A stretch of DNA of 64,000 nucleotides. Origin: Hypoxylon rubiginosum. Its lineage: Eukaryota > Ascomycota > Sordariomycetes > Xylariales > Hypoxylaceae. The translations under genes and the position numbers were made by a program. Shown one piece after another: positions 34,306 to 45,704 of this stretch (position 1 is its first letter; each line of letters starts with the position of its first letter). Location: contig CADCXA010000027.1 of the NCBI GenBank assembly GCA_902806565.1, positions 1,426,001-1,490,000 of the forward strand, in the 5' to 3' direction. The notes under the pieces were generated by a model. It was not told where the DNA came from. It saw nothing but the letters and a program-made list of their open reading frames with translations, and made no database searches.

Positions 34306-35504
34306 CTTGAAGACGGAATAATAACGTGAATGGCGTGAAAATTCAAACTCGGCCTAGGAAGTATATCAAAAGGGATGGATCGAGGTGCCTTGGTTTTTTA
34401 TAAGGGTCCTAAGCAGAGGGTGCCGGCCAGGTGGAGCTGGAATTAAGGCAGTTTTACCGAGAATTGCTGAGCTGCATGATCATAATAGGTAGCCTTGGGA
34501 ATTTGCGAATTCGTCTCGTCCGCGGTAGGGAGATTTTAATTATCGAGATTGCGTGATGTTGGTGTTGTGTATGAAGCAATTTTTCTTCTTCTCCTATTCT
34601 CGGTCTTTCTCTACTGCCTGTTTGCTTAAGCTTGAAGCTCAATGCACGATCGTTATGTGGTTATGGTTATATCCTGGGGACCCGGCCCTAGCAACCAACA
34701 AGAAAAAGGGAATGATGAGCGGTATTGGCAAAAGTGTACGACCTCATAGGCACGCACATTCGTACCCACGTGTGTGCCTCGGGCTTTTCTTGAAGGCTCG
34801 GAGACGTTACGGGAGGATGGAAAGGAGGCGCGGCAGGTCCGGGGGTTTGCAGTAGCAGACAAAGAGGCGGGTAAGGAGCTGAACGAACTCGTCGCAGACG
34901 TCGATTCGTCTCGTCTCTAATTCCGCAGCGATTTTTTTTTTGTGGGGATCAGAACGACAGAGCAAAAAATAGCCCCGACGGTCAAACAGGAGTAGAAGTA
35001 GGCGTAGGCGCAAAAGTTGGGCGGTGAAGGAGAGGTTGTTGTCTAGAAGGGAGCTGAAGGTGCTGAGGGTGTTGACGTTGAGGTTGAGCCGGTAACGAGT
35101 GGAAGTTAAGGCTGTTCTGGCTGGACCAGCACGGCCGTTGTAAATCTCGTGCCATAACTATAATAAAAATGGAGGGGCACAGTCAAGGAAAAGTAGTGCA
35201 GAGTTGGTTTTTATAGTACTTCTCTCTTTTTTTTTTAAAAGGGAGAAAAAAAAAGGAGCCCGCAGCCCAGACGAGGAGCCGCGGACCAGGGAGCAGCGCG
35301 AAGGCACGAGCTAGGTAGGTAGGTACGACTACCTTTAGTAAGGTTGTAAGATGCAGGACCCAGGACCCAGAAATATACCTAAAAGGTACCTACCAATATG
35401 TACATATCCCACCTAAACCTCCCAATGTTTCTAATGTCCATACGTTGTTGTTTGTACCGCGCCAGCGTAGCTTTTTGGCAGTTCCGTAGCTTGGGAGCAA
35501 GCAG

Positions 35505-35560
35505 GGTATCTTGGTAGCTTGGTAGCTTGGTAGCATGGCTTGCCATGGTAGCTTACCATG
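35505..35560. repeat. GGTAGCTT tandem repeat and adjacent hairpin
   Basis: Four 8-bp units at 35505-35536 (GGTATCTT, GGTAGCTT twice, GGTAGCAT), followed by an inverted repeat at 35544-35560 (CATGGTA, GCT loop, TACCATG). Simple intergenic repeat. Confidence 0.8.
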
Positions 35561-38076
35561 ATTCCCCCCAATGCCAATGCTAGGTGAGGTAGGGCGAGAC
35601 AAGACCAGACGAGACAAGACAAGGTAAGGCAAGCCATACACAGTCTGTAGCTTTGTCCGGGATAGTGTAGGGCAGGAGGGTCAACGTAACGAAAGGGGTA
35701 CGAAAGTAGAAGTAGACTTACATAGTCGAGAACCGGGTAAGATACATACATCTTACATGGTAATGGTACGGATAGAAGAGAGCCTGCCTATCTTACTTCA
35801 ATGGTTGAAACCATACGAATACTATAATATCATCATATTACACTATTCCAGTGGCGTTCTGAGTCGGGGATTGTGTCATACATGTCCGCTTCGGGACACC
35901 TGCGAGTTATGTTGCAAGGCTTTTTTTTTTGTTGAAGACAACCGGAAGTACATGAATACTCCCCCTACATATGTAAAGAGCCACTAGAAAGGAGAGAAAA
36001 CCAGAGCCCGGTAACTTCTGGCTACGGGGCCCCAGGGCCGAAGCTAACGAATTGCCCGTGCCGACAAGGGGCGAGGGGCTTTTCCATCGAAGACAAATGC
36101 AAGTGACGAGGGTCAATGGTCAATGGGTCGAGGGCCGAAGGTGGAGGACAAAAATAGACAAGGTAAAAAAATTTCCTGTCTTCTTCGTTAGGGTCGAAAT
36201 GGAAGAGTCTAGTCTAGTCTTGACGAGCTTCGCTAATTGCGAATTGCATACTGGATAGAAACAAGCAGACAAGCAAGCACCCGTACCAAGATGACCAAGA
36301 GTGACCAAGAGGGTAGAAGTACTATGTATGTTAGAGCAACACCGGAAACTACTATGTACTAATGGTAGCGTCTAAAATTGTGCTACTCCAGATCCCCGAG
36401 CCCCACGCTCAGATGTACACAAGCCAGTCACAGATTCTGTGTAAGATTCATAAATCTCTACATCACATCTGACATGTAACAGAAAATGGGCTGAACCCGT
36501 TGTAAGACATTTTTACAAATGCACCTATTATTTTTCCCACAACCGTCGCACAATACCAAGAATTGTTATAGGCATCATCCACGTAAATCCCGTATTGCCA
36601 ATGTCGGACCGTCCTCGTAACAATATACATGTCGTTACCATAATTACCTCTATGTCGGTACTTACGGATGTATATATCATAGGGTGCAATTGTTTTATGC
36701 ACTCAGCCAACCCTCGATTCTAGATTATAGTGCAGGTTCCGATGCATTACTCGCATGTGTCGGTTGTCAGCGACTTCAAAACCTCGACCTCAATGCTACG
36801 TCTCTTTTAAGGCATAACTTCTCTTAACCCCATAGACTGGCCGGCATATGAATTTCAATGGCCTTGAATCGGATCTACCCCCTCGTCTATAAGCCTGCCG
36901 TCGATCGCAAAGACTACTCCAGTTGAACTACTACTCACATCGTGAGGAGAATCCTCCTGCTGCTCTGCTACTCTACGTAGGACTATAACATATAGCAAAT
37001 ACTGCCCCAACTTACTGTGAGGACGTATATGCGTCGACACGCATCCCTACACATGCTTATCCGTTTATGCAAAGCGCGTCCTAAAATGTTCAGCTTCTGA
37101 TGTGGCATCTCGACGGCATCCAACCATCCAACTCGGTGGCCAAGGCAAGCAAGAGGGTTAAAAGAGCAACGAGATCAGCGTGACAGAACCGAACCGGGTC
37201 GGTGACGTAGTATTTAGGAGTTTACGGAGGTCCATTCATCTGTCCAAGGCTCCAGCCCAAGACTTTTAGTAGGCATATATTGATGTATAAGGTATGTATG
37301 ATGTATGATATCGACAATACGTAGGGAAGTATAGAAGAAATCCTCGAGGTTCTAGTCTTGGTCTACCTCGACAGCTATGCAACCACTTATTATCTACCTA
37401 CATGTCAGCTAACTTACCTTAACTACCTAATCTGGAAATCCGTTGACTTTCATAGCCTGCCTACCTATACGTCTGTTATCGTTACACATCCAGTCTCGAA
37501 CTTTGCAGTTTTGCATTGCACATTACCATCGGGCCAATATAGTAAAGCAATATCTTCCTCGACATTCGATATCCCGTGCCTATTATTGTTCCTAAAAAGC
37601 AAGCTTCTCGCGCCTCCCGTCGAACCGGACGGACCAATCCTTTTCTATCCCGCGTCCGAAATAGTTACACCTACATATATGTATCACGCTGTCTAGGTAC
37701 ATAATAATCATTGTACAACTTATAATAAAAGAGCTGGGTTGTATAATTCGTCATAGCACCTGCATAATGCCATGCAGCCTTTAAACCAGAACTTGTCTAG
37801 GTGAGCAGTCTAGCAGTTCGTAGGTGGTAACGATATCGTTACGTTGGGAAATTTCTCATGTTCCAAGGTAACGTGAGATACATGAAGTGAGTAGAGGGTA
37901 CCGTGGGAGATAGGTGTATTTTAGGTTCATTTTAGGTGCATTTTAACCTGTGACCTTACAAATAAATACCCGCCTTCTTAGGTAGCGGTACATGTGCCTT
38001 TAAGCAGATCTGCATATTAGAAGAATTACCAATGTTCTTTCTATTCCATTTCCCCTCCATTCCCCTCTCTCCTATT

Positions 38077-38237
38077 CCATACTCCATACTCCATACTCCA
38101 TACACCCTTACACATACCCTATACCAACCTATCCCTATACCTATACCTATACTTATACCTGTACCTACACTTACATCTACATTTACATCTACATTTACAT
38201 CTACATCTACATCCACGGCTACGGCTACATCTACATG
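38077..38237. repeat. Low-complexity 6- and 7-bp tandem repeats
   Basis: CCATACT repeats nearly four times (38077-38103), followed by CTATAC-type hexamers and then ACATCT/ACATTT hexamers up to 38237. The strand is pyrimidine/A-rich. It lies about 400 bp upstream of the ate1 ATG. Confidence 0.85.
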
Positions 38238-38620
38238 TCTTAAACCTCGCCTCAGCTCGACAACTAATTATCTTGTATGCATACGCATGTTCACCCATGC
38301 CATGCCACAGCAGCTCCTTTTCCCTTCTCTTCAATACGCCAGCATCATCCATCCCACTTTGCGGCATCTGACACGCTCGATAATAGCCACAACCCCTACG
38401 CAACCGGCCGTAGTTGTACATATTTTTTGAACTTCGTCGTCTGACTCGTCACCGACTTTTTACGATCCACCTCGTACGTCTACACATATCCGTCCCGCCG
38501 TGGTCGACGGATCCCTGCGAGCGCGCACGCGTGCGGTCTTTCTCTTTGATGAATCTGTATCTTGTCTGACCATCCAGTCATCTCTTAGTCTAGCCACCGC
38601 GGGGGCACTACTACTGAACG

Positions 38621-41091
38621 ATGCAGGCCACCCCTGAAGATGCATTTTTGTATATATCGCCAATTGGTGAGTTAGTTCGTTGCCTTAAAGCCCATCTACC
38701 CCAAACACCTCTCTTACATCCTCATCCAACCATTCGGACCCGTGCAGCATCCAAAGCCTTTCGTTGGCCCGCCGGTTTGCATATGGTTTTGTGGGGAATA
38801 CTACATTCTACCATGTCTGTTGGCGCGCCACTACCAGCCCGCTGGCGTCTTCGCGAGCGCCGCACGGCTCTCCGGTAGAGCTAGCCTAGGAGAAAAGGGG
38901 GAAGGGTGTCTTCCGTCTGGCTTCCGTCTGGCGTCACTCGTGCCAAGCAGGAATTAAATACCTGGAAATCAGCCACAGCCTTGCAACGTTCTCGCTATTC
39001 CGTATGAACCTCGTCAGTTGTGCAAGCACTGCTTCGCCTGCCGACGTGCCATCGCGTGTCACCTCGATCTACCTTTGCCCCTAACTCCGCCTCGAGATCG
39101 TGTACTCTCCCATTCCGACTCTGCCCCTGATTGCTGCTCTGTTGCTACCCTTTCCGGTCCAGGTGTGATGTTGAATGCAGGCAGGATCAAGTGATCGGCA
39201 ATGGCCCCTACAGACATCCACTCTTTCTCTCCGTCGACCTTCTCTTACTCAGCTATACATCAAGATTGGACTCTATATACAACTTCAGCTATCCGGGTAG
39301 ACGCTCTGGGACTAATCCTTTCCAGGCTATAGAAAATCATCTAGCTGCGGCTACTGCCGCCGTAATGGAACCGGTCAGTCTTACAAGAATATGCCTGCTG
39401 GGTCACGCTCGCAGCTTTTCATGATCCAATACCCTTCCTGTGCAGACTCCGCCTAACCACTGATGCCCAGGTGGTTCAGGTATATCACCCAGCCATTGCC
39501 GTGTCATTAGTTGAACCGCCTGCTTCGTGTAGCATCCTACAAGGGTTTCTAGCTCAAGCACATGGCGGGCTTCGCGATCGTGATTTGAGCAATGTTTGAC
39601 TTACCTTTTCCCCCCTAGGCCACTCTTATTTTGCACGTGTCACGTCTATGAGTCCAGCAAGTTACCAAACTCTAATCGATCGATGTTGGAGACGGTCCGG
39701 GTCGCTCCTTTACAGGCCGAACCAGAAGGACGCTTGCTGTCCGCATTACACGATTCGCCTGGACTCTGACCGTTTCCGGACGATACGAGACCAGCGGCAG
39801 GCTGTCAACCGCTTTAACAAATACGTCATAGGTGATGCCTATGCAAAGGAAGCCGCTCGCTTATATCCAAAGTCACGCGAGCAGGCTCGGAAGCGGGATA
39901 CCGAGTTTGACCTAGTGGAGAGAATCCACGAAAGCGAGGGCGTGTCGCTAAAAAAGCCACCCGAGCCTGCTCACGCCTTCAGCGTCACGCTCGAGCCCGA
40001 TGACTTTACCGAGGAAAAGTATCGGGTTTTCGAAAATTACCAGCAGGTCGTTCATCAGGAGTCTCCGTCGTCTATCTCCCGCGACGGGTTTAGGAGGTTC
40101 CTCTGTTCCTCTCCGATAAAGCGGGAGAAATTCACAGCTCCAGATGGACGAGAACGGCAGCTCGGCTCGTTTCACCAGTGCTATCGGCTTGACGGTCAAC
40201 TTGTAGCGATTGGGGTCTTAGATCTTCTCCCGGACTGCGTTAGTGCCGTCTATTTTCTGTACCATGAATCCATCCACAAATTCAGCCCGGGGAAGCTCGG
40301 GGCTTTACGAGAGATTGCGCTATCACTGGAGGGTGGTTATCGGTACGTGTTAAAACGACTCTGCACTGCGACTTGTAAACCCCTTTCTTAAGAAACCTGG
40401 ACTGATCTACCCCCACCCTACCCCCACCCCCCCCTTTTTCTCCTTGCATTCCGTCTGTCATACACCTGTAAGCTAGCACACATTTGATGTTTTCTTCATC
40501 CATCAACGGGAGAGATGGGTTTGAATAGTCATAAGTGTCCTACGTTATAGGAATATGTGTTGACAAGAAAGCAGATGGTGGTACCCTGGATTTTATATCC
40601 ATACGTGTCCGAAGATGAGGTATAAAATCGATTTTTCTCCACAGCAAATTCTCGACCCAGACACCCTAGGATGGATAGATCTCACCCAAGACATTCTGGG
40701 AAAATTCGATGGCCACGGTTATCTCGACCTCCAGAAGACCGGCAATGATACCATAGAGAGCTCAGTGTCTACAGAGGGAACTATACCAATGAATGTCAAA
40801 AACAACGAGGACGAAACATCGAACGACGAAGATGCCGAAAGTGACGAGGAGGCATCACTCTTCAATAGTACGATGCCCGGCATTCCGTCGATCGAAGAAA
40901 TGGGCTCGGTTGACTTGGACCGCATTGCAGTGCGTCTTACCAGGGGCTACTGCTACGCTGGGGATCTATTCGAATGGCACAGCGAAAGCATTGACAAGGA
41001 GGGCTCAGCCAAAGCGATGGTGGCAGAGTTGGTAGCGGCTGTCGGCCCGGACGTTGTGGACAGCTTGTGCCTAGACTTCAAAAGATCTTGA
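38621..41091 (+). CDS. ate1: Arginyl-tRNA-protein transferase 1 (ATE1)
   Basis: Four exons: 38621-38666, 39326-39373, 39619-40342, 40575-41091; phases 1, 1, 2; 444 aa. ATE1 adds Arg from Arg-tRNA to N-terminal Asp/Glu, marking proteins for the Arg/N-degron pathway. The joins restore SPIG-YRKSSCGYC-RRNGTG-HSYFARVTSM. C22 and C25 (CGYC) and C71-C72 (ACCPHY) correspond to the cysteines that bind an Fe-S cluster in yeast ATE1. The C-terminal domain shows SFHQCYRLDGQLVAIGVLDL, SAVYFLYHESIHKFSPGKLG, and across the last join GYRWWYPGFYIHTCPKMRYK. Intron 1 is 659 bp, far longer than other introns in the window, so exon 1 is the least certain piece, though MQATPEDAFLYISPIG fits the family well. A charged segment (near residues 325-350) is a local insertion. 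Intron 2 has a weak GTCAGT donor. Confidence 0.88.
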
Positions 41092-41658
41092 AGAGAATAG
41101 AATAAAAATAAGCCCGAAGCCGTATGCTGAGAGTGCCGTCGGGGTCAGATTGGTAGCTAAACAGTGTGGCCCTGGTTATAAGAATACAACCCGAAAGGAC
41201 GTTAGGCCTGTTACAGTTCCGTGGCCCTAAAAGGTATGTAACCATACAGCAAGACAGCCGAAGCCTGCGAAAGGTATGTGGCAGGTGGATCATCTCATAC
41301 ATGCAGTCTACTCGGCGGGTTCTCCGTGATCTACACGCTTGCCATCGTGAAGAAGCCATTGGCTAGCGTCAGGGACTTAATATAGTCAAGGAATTTAGGC
41401 AATGAAATTCACAATTCTCTACATCTAGCAGCCGCTCATGTCGAAAACCCCCCCTACCGCTGATTCGACCTATCGTACTTATGACCCCAAGAGCCCACTC
41501 GCGTCGGGGGCTTTCGCGGCGAAATCAGCTCTCATCTCTGACAAGACCTGGACTCGCATCTTCCTGCCTGCCTCGCTTGTCCGCACTCCATCTGCTTGTC
41601 TACACACGCTGCGGGTTAGTCATACACTCGCCTTATGAACTGGTGCCCGGCAGATCAC
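41092..41658. other. Convergent intergenic region
   Basis: Shared 3' flank of ate1 (+) and the dehydrogenase (-). A short ATG frame at 41438-41638 has no recognisable motif and overlaps nothing conserved; not called. Confidence 0.5.
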
Positions 41659-42879
41659 TTACTTCTGATATTCAGCTTCCGAGCCGTAGAAGCGGATGAA
41701 CTTCCCCTATAACGCAAAATCCCCCAGCTATTAGCAAGCCTAATAATCTATCGAGCCCGAGAGCGGTCGCTCTCGAAAAAAAGGGGGTTGGATTTGCTTA
41801 CGTGCTCGCTCTCCTCGGTCAAGCAAGCCGCCAAGTACGTCCTGGCGCCGTTCGATGGCGACTTGGAGACAAGGCCCATGAATATGGCGGTGCCCACCGC
41901 GAAGCCGACCCCCTTTTCTGCGAAGTATCTCGGTAGGTCTGAGTTCACGATGCCTGGACACATTGTGTTTACTATGACTTTAGGGCTGACAGGTGGTTCA
42001 CGAGTATCAGCAAGCTAGTCAGTTATACATCGTTGTCATGCGAGAGACTCGGCTTCCTATCGAGAAAGGGATGGCGGGAGGGGGGACTACTCACCGTCCA
42101 TCCGGACCCAACGCCGTCTCGGCCAGCTCGTCCACCGCATAATGCGCCATCAGCTTGGTGGCCGCGTACATGCCGTCCGGCCCGGGCCAGTTCTCGGGCC
42201 TGTTGAAGTGCCGCAGGACGCCGCCGCTCGCTGCCGCCCACTCCTTCCACGCCCGGATGTCCGGCTCTAGGTGCTGCGACGAGCTGACCACGGCCAGGTG
42301 CGCGGGCGCCGAGCGGTTGGCGCGTTCCGCCTTCAGCCACGGCAGGAGGAGCAGGGCCAGTAGTGCGGTGCTGAGGGCGTTGACTTGGATGTTCTGCTCC
42401 CTGCGTATCGGTACTGGTTAAATATGGGTACTCGGAGGGAATAGGGGTGAAAAGGGGGGTTAGCCTTACCATCCCTCGTCAGCGAGCTTGAAATCCACGC
42501 CCGCAACGCCTGCGTTGAGGATGACGCAGTCGAGGCCGCCGCGGCCCTGTCTGATTTTCTTTACCTCCCGGGCGAACGAGACGACCGAGGAATAGCGGCT
42601 CATGTCCAGGTCCATGACGCGGACGCGGCCGTTGCTACGTCCGCTTGTCTCCCGCTTGATAGTCGCAAGGGCGGTCTTAGCACGAGACGAGTCCCGGCTC
42701 GTGATGATGACCTCGGAAGCTCCGAAGTTGACGAAGTGTACGGCGGTTGCGAGGCCCAGACCGCTCGTGCCTCCTGTCACGAGGACGACTTGGTCCTTGA
42801 AGGCGTCCGCCGGCGGGAGGGGGATCGGATGCCACTTCATATAGGCTTGGTAGAGAAATTTACTTACGACGCCTGCCAT
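41659..42879 (-). CDS. Short-chain dehydrogenase/reductase (SDR)
   Basis: Four exons: 42879-42470, 42400-42095, 41985-41802, 41706-41659; phases 2, 2, 0; 315 aa. The Rossmann cofactor motif TGGTSGLG is at residues 35-42, the structural NAG at about 122-124, and the catalytic YAATK (YxxxK) in exon 2, with an upstream VVSSSQH supplying the Ser. Post-catalytic NTMCPGIVNSDL is typical. The set fits the classical SDR fold of the retinol-dehydrogenase-like group common in fungi; cofactor preference and substrate cannot be read with confidence. The last exon encodes only 15 residues (GKFIRFYGSEAEYQK), a sequence seen in related fungal SDRs, which supports the join. Intron 3 holds an 8-bp inverted repeat (41758-41775). 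Confidence 0.88.
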
Positions 42880-44228
42880 TGTGTGATAGGCGAATATGAA
42901 AGAAGTTGAGGATGGTAATTAGCTACGAAGATACCGGTGGGAATAAAACGGAAGCCCGTGGACTAAAGACCATGGATTACCGGTATGCGATGGTTTGACG
43001 ATGAGGGATAGAAACATTCTGGTAAGCAAACAGCACAAAACGATCTATTTATCTACGAGTAGCTTCATGGTCTTTTTGTTACGGGCATAGAGCTAGCTCC
43101 ATTACCAATTCTGCCTACGAACCCCTTAGATGCCTAACAGTTCTGAACATGCTGCTTACATGATGCGCGGAGACTTTTCTTATATAGTTCATAGAACGAA
43201 AGGAAGCCGAAAGTGACGAGGCACTGTCAAAAAGCCAGAATTTCCTGAAGCGGCAACTTTTCGACACTATCCACGGTCCCTAATCCCGTGGTTGGGTTAG
43301 ACTCGGCGCCGTGTTGCCCCGTCGTGAATTTGTCTCCGAGCGGCGTCTTCCTTCCGTTCGCTATCGCCTCCATTACAAATATATACCTAGATATATTTGC
43401 GACGAATCATGCTACATGATCCATAAGATCAATGCTTGCAGATGTACACCGGAGATCAGCTCTTTCGTAAATCTCATATAAGAACGCACTATATCTAAAA
43501 GGCTGCCTCAATCTAAGGTGGCCCGTCTAGTAGTAGACCTCTGAAAGAGTCAGAGCATCTGTAGGAGCTTCAAGCTTGTGCGAGCCCGGAGATTAATAGT
43601 TGTATCCCATTAGATGGATAAATCCGTAAGGACACGATGGAAATATCGTGAGATATGAGAGGCCTGATGTACGGTAAGTAGATACCACCACACTAATACC
43701 GATAGTGTCTAGATCCGTTCTCAGGGTATCTGTAGTACATTAGGTAAGCTTTTCTCAGATTCATATTTGAAGAAAGATTGATAGCTTTACCTGAAAAGAA
43801 TCTCGCTTTGGAAGAGGCACAGTTTGAAGTGACTTCCTAGGAAGTCACCGAAGTCACCGAAGTCAGCCCCCTTAAATTTAGAGGCTGCGCTTACTACATT
43901 GACTTTCAATTATTGCAAGGCGACCCCCCGTTAACTCACTATCGATAAGCGAGCCTTGTCAATCCAAGAGCCCCACCACTAGCTGAAGCCAATCGAGTTT
44001 ATTCCCTGCAATCTCATAGCTGCAGCTCCCGAAATAAAAAAAACCTCCCACCTCAGCCTTGCGACGAAGTTGGCAGCCCGTATCTAAGTAGTCATTAGAC
44101 ACAGGTAAACTTAAACTGACTCTACCTCTCACCACCTCCGCGAATCGAATCCGACCTACATACATACATACAGTTCCGCATACACAAAAACCTCACAGCC
44201 GCAGCAAAAGCAAAAAAAAAAAAAAAGG
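42880..44228. other. Divergent promoter region, SDR / rrp42
   Basis: 1.35 kb without a supported gene. Features are a perfect 20-bp palindrome at 43829-43848 followed by short direct repeats, a CATA-repeat at 44157-44171, and an A-run at 44211-44226 immediately upstream of the rrp42 ATG. Confidence 0.5.
43829..43848. repeat. Perfect 20-bp palindrome with trailing 9-bp repeats
   Basis: GTGACTTCCT joined to AGGAAGTCAC without a spacer. It is followed by two ACCGAAGTC units (43847-43864) that share the GAAGTC core. Intergenic, 380 bp upstream of rrp42. Confidence 0.9.
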
Positions 44229-45532
44229 ATGTCGGCCGCCACGGCAACGCAGCAGCAGCACCTGCTGCTCTCGCCGGCGGAGCTCGCGTACCTGCACGGG
44301 TCGCTGAGCCTGGCGCCGGCGGTGCGCGCGGACGGCCGCGCCGCGACGCAGTTCCGTCCCCTGACGGCCGAGACTGACGTGCTCCCGGGGGCCAACGGTA
44401 GCGCCCGCGTGTGCCTCGCCGACGGCACCGAGGCCGTCGTCGGCGTCAAGGCCGAGGTCGGGCAGACGCAGCAGCGGCAGCAGCAACGGTACCACGATAA
44501 CTACTCTTACGAGAACAAGGAGCTGAGGCGGAAACGGAAGGACGGCGACGGAAAGGGGCGGGAGGGAGAGATTGAGGAAGAGGAGGAGGAAGAAACAGAG
44601 CGGACCAAGAAGACGGGCGAGAACGAGTGGGTCGAGATCACGGTTGAAATCCCCGGGTATCGAGACGACGACAGCAGCACCGTGTTCCTAGCCACGATGC
44701 TAAGCGAGGCGCTGCTAGCCGACGGCGAGTTTACCAAGAAGCTATGGATCAACCGACGGTTCCACTGGAAGCTCTACGTCGACGTAAGTTTAAGGTCTTT
44801 TATTTTTAATTTTTAAGACATTCTGTTATTTTACGTTGAAGCTAATATGTGCACGGATTTAACTAGATCATCCTCATCTCCCCGCCCCTATCCTACCCGC
44901 TCCCGCTCCTCAGCCTGACGACCCACCTCGCGCTGCTCGCGACGCGCCTGCCCCGGTTAAAATCCGAGGGCGACGAGGACCCCATGTTCGACGACGACTG
45001 GGCCGCGTCGCAGTTCATCTACCCGCGACAGAGCAGCGCCGCTAGCACATCCGCCGGATCGCGGCCGCCCATCACGCTGCTGGTCATGGCCGTCGGCGAC
45101 AACATCATCTTCGACCCGTCCAAGGAGGAGCTAGCCGTGGCCGACACCGCGCTCGCGGTGTCGGTGGGCGAGACGGGCGTTCTACCCGTGGACGACGCAC
45201 GCGAGGAGGCGATGGACGTAGACGAGGGGGTGACGACGCGGACCGGCAGAAATTTGCGGCTGCTCTCCGTGCGGACGATAGATCCGCCGTCGAGGTTGAC
45301 GGCGCCCGGCGTACCGAACTCGGTGAACGCCGCGGCGTGGGGACAGGGCGAACCGGCGGCGAAAGACCCCGGAGCCAGGGCGGCGGAGACAGATAACGTG
45401 GAGGGCGTGTGGAGGGCACCCCGAGGAGGAGCTAAGGTTTCCGTTCTCGGGGCTATGGTACAGAAGGTGCTGGAGAAGGGGGGTGTTGCGGAGGAGGTCC
45501 TGGAAGGTCTAGAGGCCGTCGACCTGGGATAG
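44229..45532 (+). CDS. rrp42: Exosome complex component RRP42 (RNase PH-like)
   Basis: Two exons: 44229-44783 and 44867-45532; phase 0; 406 aa. RRP42 is one of six RNase PH-like ring subunits of the RNA exosome, which degrades and trims RNA in nucleus and cytoplasm; the eukaryotic subunit is catalytically inactive. The N-terminus LSPAELAYLHGSL followed by VRADGRAATQFRPL is typical, and FTKKLWINRRFHWKLYVD across the junction to IILISPPLSYPLPLLSLTTH matches the family. Compared with yeast (265 aa) the protein is long because of a Gln-, Lys- and Glu-rich insertion (near residues 78-138) and an expanded second half. The insertion sits in a surface loop by position. Coding GC content is high, opening several shadow frames. 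Confidence 0.88.
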
Positions 45533-45704
45533 AGTTGCATTATGATACCAAAGAATTCAAAATGTCAAGGCTGTCTGTCTGTCCGTCCTTGTCCAGGAGT
45601 AGAGATTCATTCTAGGGAGGCCGTGCTATGCTGCTCGCACACCTACGCTTAGAAGCGCCTATATTTTCCTTCACGCGTCAACTCCTACTTGTATACTGCC
45701 TACT

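Larger units (their letters stand above)
34306..38620. other. Gene-poor block of 4.3 kb
   Basis: The longest stretch without a supported gene. It contains short tandem repeats (35505-35536; 38077-38237), a small hairpin (35544-35560), several homopolymer runs of A or T (34931, 35228-35252, 35923), and repeated TAGGTA/TACCTA words. On the minus strand 35155-34982 there is a 57-codon ATG frame in C-rich, leader-like sequence. No transposase, reverse transcriptase or terminal repeat was recognised. The final 150 bases are the likely ate1 promoter. Confidence 0.5.

Noticed and set aside
38077..38237. Repeat array considered as CRISPR-like or telomeric
   Set aside because: Units are 6-7 bp with no spacers, and do not match the fungal telomere repeat TTAGGG; simple low-complexity DNA in a eukaryotic genome.
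38742..38957. 71-codon frame with CxxY-type residues inside ate1 intron 1, considered as the ATE1 cysteine exon
   Set aside because: It reads CGEYY rather than CGYC and cannot be joined in phase; the true motif is at 39326-39373.
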